Positions 60,159-64,000 of a stretch of DNA of 64,000 nucleotides are shown here, in pieces. A program made the translations under genes and the position numbers. The stretch comes from Williamsia serinedens (lineage in GTDB: Bacteria; Actinomycetota; Actinomycetes; Mycobacteriales; Mycobacteriaceae), in assembly GCF_024171725.1 (NCBI RefSeq), contig NZ_JAMTCG010000004.1, positions 372,001 to 436,000 of the forward strand, given 5' to 3'. How positions within the stretch are numbered: position 1 is the first letter of the stretch; the number at the start of each line of letters is the position of its first letter. The notes under the pieces were generated by a model, which did no database searches, was not told the origin of the DNA, and saw only the letters and a list, made by a program, of their open reading frames with translations.

Positions 60159-60574
60159 CAGAACTGCTCCTCTCGGGTCACGATGCGGGTCTTGATCGGC
60201 AGCTTGTGCTGCGCGCGGCGCAGAGCCTCACGAGCGGTGTGCTCGTTGGGGAAGCTCATCTCGAACAGCACGCGGCCCGGCTTGACCGGCGCCACCCACC
60301 ACTCCGGCGAACCCTTGCCCGAACCCATGCGGGTCTCGGCGGGCTTCTTGGTCAGCGGACGGTCCGGGAAGATGTTGATCCACACCTTGCCGCCACGCTT
60401 GATGTGCCGGTTGATGGCGATACGCGCGGACTCGATCTGACGATTGGTGATGTACGCGCTCTCCAGTGCCTGGATGCCGTAGTCACCGAACGTCACCTGG
60501 GTGCCGCCCTTGGCCTGCCCCTTGAGGCTGGGGTGGTGCTGCTTGCGGTGCTTGACCCGGCGAGGGATCAGCAT
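60158..60574 (-). CDS. rplP: 50S ribosomal protein L16
   Basis: A 138-aa protein starting [20 protein letters not shown] with the L16 signatures [20 protein letters not shown] and [21 protein letters not shown]16 lies near the A site and organises 23S rRNA around the peptidyl-transferase centre. Full length. The ATG is 3 bp after the rpsC stop with GGAGGG about 8 nt upstream inside the end of rpsC. Confidence 0.98.
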   Translation of the reverse strand: MLIPRRVKHRKQHHPSLKGQAKGGTQVTFGDYGIQALESAYITNRQIESARIAINRHIKRGGKVWINIFPDRPLTKKPAETRMGSGKGSPEWWVAPVKPGRVLFEMSFPNEHTAREALRRAQHKLPIKTRIVTREEQF

Positions 60575-60577
60575 GGG

Positions 60578-61399
<822 letters not shown>

Positions 61400-61825
61400 T
61401 CAGGCTCCCTTGCTCGTCTGCTGCTTCTTGGGCTGCTTGGACCGCGCGCGGCCCTGCTGCCCTGCCGGCACGCTCTCCACGACCACGGTGATGTGGCTGG
61501 TGCGCTTGCGGATCCGGAACGCACGGCCCTGGGCCCGCGGACGGAAGCGCTTCATGGTCGGGCCCTCGTCGGCGAACGCCTGCGAGACGACCAGCGTGCG
61601 CCGGTCGAGCCCGAGGTTGTTCTCCGCGTTGGCCGCCGCGCTGGCGACGACCTTCGCGACCTGCTCGCTCGCCGCCTGGGGCGCGAACAGCAGGATGTCG
61701 AGTGCCTCGTCGACCTTCTTGCCGCGCACCAGGTCGATCACGCGACGCGCCTTCATCGGCGTGACGCGGACGAACTTGGCCGTGGCCTTCGCGGTCGGGT
61801 TGGCGGTGGTCTCAGCGGTGCTCAT
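61400..61825 (-). CDS. rplV: 50S ribosomal protein L22
   Basis: A 141-aa protein with the L22 core: [40 protein letters not shown] and the beta-hairpin end [19 protein letters not shown] that reaches the exit tunnel, the site of macrolide-resistance mutations in other bacteria. A basic Lys/Gln-rich tail follows. The ATG overlaps the rpsS stop (ATGA). Confidence 0.98.
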   Translation of the reverse strand: MSTAETTANPTAKATAKFVRVTPMKARRVIDLVRGKKVDEALDILLFAPQAASEQVAKVVASAAANAENNLGLDRRTLVVSQAFADEGPTMKRFRPRAQGRAFRIRKRTSHITVVVESVPAGQQGRARSKQPKKQQTSKGA

Positions 61826-62103
61826 CGACGCTTCGCCTTCCGGTCGTCCTTGATGTGGCCCTTGAACGTGCGCGTCGGCGCGAACTCACCGAGCTTGTGC
61901 CCGACCATCGACTCCGACACGAACACCGGCACGTGCTTGCGGCCGTCGTGGACGGCGAACGTGTGACCGATGAAGTCGGGGATGATGGTCGAACGGCGCG
62001 ACCAGGTCTTGATGACCTGCTTGGTGCCCTTCTCGTTCTGGACGTCCACCTTCTTGAGCAGGTGGTCGTCGACGAACGGGCCCTTCTTGAGGCTGCGTGG
62101 CAT
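61822..62103 (-). CDS. rpsS: 30S ribosomal protein S19
   Basis: A 93-aa protein of exactly the family length, [20 protein letters not shown] and the signature [20 protein letters not shown] with [15 protein letters not shown]19 sits in the head of the 30S subunit with S13. GGAGGG lies 8 nt before the ATG. Confidence 0.98.
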   Translation of the reverse strand: MPRSLKKGPFVDDHLLKKVDVQNEKGTKQVIKTWSRRSTIIPDFIGHTFAVHDGRKHVPVFVSESMVGHKLGEFAPTRTFKGHIKDDRKAKRR

Positions 62104-62120
62104 GTTCTACTCCCTCCTGC

Positions 62121-62954
<834 letters not shown>

Positions 62955-62993
62955 GACTCTTCGTCCTCTGCCTCTCCTCGGATCCGACCGGCG

Positions 62994-63302
62994 TCAGCCG
63001 ATCGGTCCCCCGAAGATCTCGATGGGCTTGCTGTCGGCGGTCAGGGTGACGATCGCGCGCTTGGTGTCCTTGCGCTTGCCGTAACCGAACCGGGTCCGCT
63101 TGCGCTTGCCCTGGCGGTTGGCGGTGTTCACGTTCGAGACCTTGACGTCGAAGATCTTCTCGACGGCGATCTTGATCTGCGTCTTGTTCGAGTCCGGGTG
63201 GACGATGAACGTGTAGACGTTGTCCTCGATCAGTCCGTAGGACTTCTCGGAGATCACCGGCGCGAGGATGATGTCGCGCGGATCGCTGTGCTGCACGGTC
63301 AT
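62994..63302 (-). CDS. rplW: 50S ribosomal protein L23
   Basis: A 102-aa protein with [39 protein letters not shown] and the basic loop [21 protein letters not shown]23 lies at the exit tunnel and is the docking site for trigger factor and SRP. The ATG at 63302 is preferred over the GTG at 63308 that overlaps the rplD stop, because GGAGG (63310-63314) is 7 nt from the ATG but only 1 nt from the GTG. Confidence 0.97.
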   Translation of the reverse strand: MTVQHSDPRDIILAPVISEKSYGLIEDNVYTFIVHPDSNKTQIKIAVEKIFDVKVSNVNTANRQGKRKRTRFGYGKRKDTKRAIVTLTADSKPIEIFGGPIG

Positions 63303-63304
63303 GG

Positions 63305-63985
63305 TCACGCCTCCTTCGCGGCTGCGTCGCCCGTGGCCCGCGCGACGAAGGTGTTGAGCGCCTCGACGCTGAACACGATGTCGTCGGAGTCGAGGACGTC
63401 GTAGGTGTTGAGCTGGTCCGGGCTGATCGGCAGCACGTTGGGAAGGTTCGCCACGCTCTTCTGCGCGGTGATGTCCTCACGGCCGATGACCACCAGGAAC
63501 TTGCGGCGCTCGCTGAGCAGCTCCAGGAACTGCCGGGCCGACTTCGTCGACGGGGTCTGCCCCGCGACGAGCTCGGTCACGACGTGGATGCGCTCGTTGC
63601 GCGCCCGGTCGGAGAGGGCACCGCGCAGGGCGGCGGCCTTCATCTTCTTGGGCGTGCGCTGGCTGTAGTCGCGCGGCTGCGGGCCGTGGACCGTGCCACC
63701 GCCGGTGAACTGCGGGGCGCGGGTCGAACCCTGACGGGCGCGGCCGGTCCCCTTCTGGCGGTACGGCTTCGCGCCGCCACCGCTGACGGCACCGCGCGTC
63801 TTGGTGGAGTGCGTGCCCTGGCGTGCCGCCGCGAGCTGCGCGGTGACCACCTGGTGCATCAGCGCGATGTTGGCCGGCGCGTCGAAGATCGCGGCGGGCA
63901 GCTCGACGGTGCCGTCGGTCTTGCCGTCCGCGGTCCGGACGTCCAGCGTCAGCTTGGTGGCCGACTTCGTGGTGTCGACACTCAT
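63305..63985 (-). CDS. rplD: 50S ribosomal protein L4
   Basis: A 226-aa protein with the L4 signatures [20 protein letters not shown] and [20 protein letters not shown], and the C-terminal domain ending [16 protein letters not shown]4 reaches into the exit tunnel and, in some bacteria, autoregulates the S10 operon. The ATG at 63985 overlaps the upstream TGA (ATGA), so it is coupled to rplC. Confidence 0.97.
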   Translation of the reverse strand: MSVDTTKSATKLTLDVRTADGKTDGTVELPAAIFDAPANIALMHQVVTAQLAAARQGTHSTKTRGAVSGGGAKPYRQKGTGRARQGSTRAPQFTGGGTVHGPQPRDYSQRTPKKMKAAALRGALSDRARNERIHVVTELVAGQTPSTKSARQFLELLSERRKFLVVIGREDITAQKSVANLPNVLPISPDQLNTYDVLDSDDIVFSVEALNTFVARATGDAAAKEA

Positions 63986-64000
63986 GCCTTCACACCGCCT
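63982..64000 (-). CDS. rplC: 50S ribosomal protein L3, last codons (partial, runs off the window)
   Basis: Only the C-terminal codons GGC GGT GTG AAG GCA TGA (GGVKA) are inside the window. The identity is inferred from the invariant S10-operon order rplC-rplD and the 4-bp overlap with rplD; the residues alone would not identify it. Confidence 0.6.

Overview
This window looks like a chromosomal segment of a high-GC actinomycete of the Mycobacteriales, most like Gordonia or Williamsia. The evidence is the very high G+C with strong third-position G/C, the GTG starts and 4-bp ATGA/GTGA overlaps, the mycobacterial-type S10 ribosomal operon, a DUF222/HNH (13E12-family) relic and very large NRPS genes. 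Genus is an inference; no 16S or other decisive marker is present.

Layout. (1) Positions 1-543 (-) hold the edge of a RibD-C/dihydrofolate-reductase-family gene. (2) Positions 709-8013 (+) are an envelope polysaccharide block: a Wzz-like chain-length protein, a GT4 glycosyltransferase, a CAT/condensation-fold acyltransferase, a secreted lipase-like lipoprotein, a GAF protein and a WbaP-type initiating glycosyl-1-phosphate transferase. (3) Positions 8153-10907 (+) carry an ankyrin-type protein and cinA. (4) Positions 10897-13902 (-) carry a stand-alone condensation-domain protein, closely related to the first domain of the NRPS, and a frameshifted DUF222/HNH pseudogene flanked by 21-bp-period repeats. 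(5) Positions 13903-59228 (-) are a two-gene non-ribosomal peptide synthetase. The upstream gene is 2687 aa (C-A-T-C-A-T-C). It overlaps by 4 bp a 12421-aa gene. Together they form 14 carrier-protein modules with two epimerisation domains and one terminal thioesterase. (6) Positions 59229-59616 hold the NRPS promoter region and the terminator of the ribosomal operon. (7) Positions 59617-64000 (-) are part of the S10 operon: rpsQ, rpmC, rplP, rpsC, rplV, rpsS, rplB, rplW, rplD and the last codons of rplC.

The most unusual content is the NRPS. Of 14 modules only 11 have a recognisable complete adenylation domain. Module 7 carries an in-frame decayed A domain, module 10 has none at all, and module 14 keeps only a short A remnant before the carrier protein and thioesterase. 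C and T domains in these modules remain intact, so they may be loaded in trans or passed over. Active-site codes read by eye suggest serine at modules 1, 6 and 11 and the same unusual code (DVPHFSLVEK) at modules 5 and 9, both followed by E domains. The stand-alone C protein next to the line is so similar to the starter C domain that the two probably arose by duplication and may act on the same acyl donor or peptide. No MbtH, transporter, regulator or tailoring gene for the NRPS is visible here, and I do not recognise the product.
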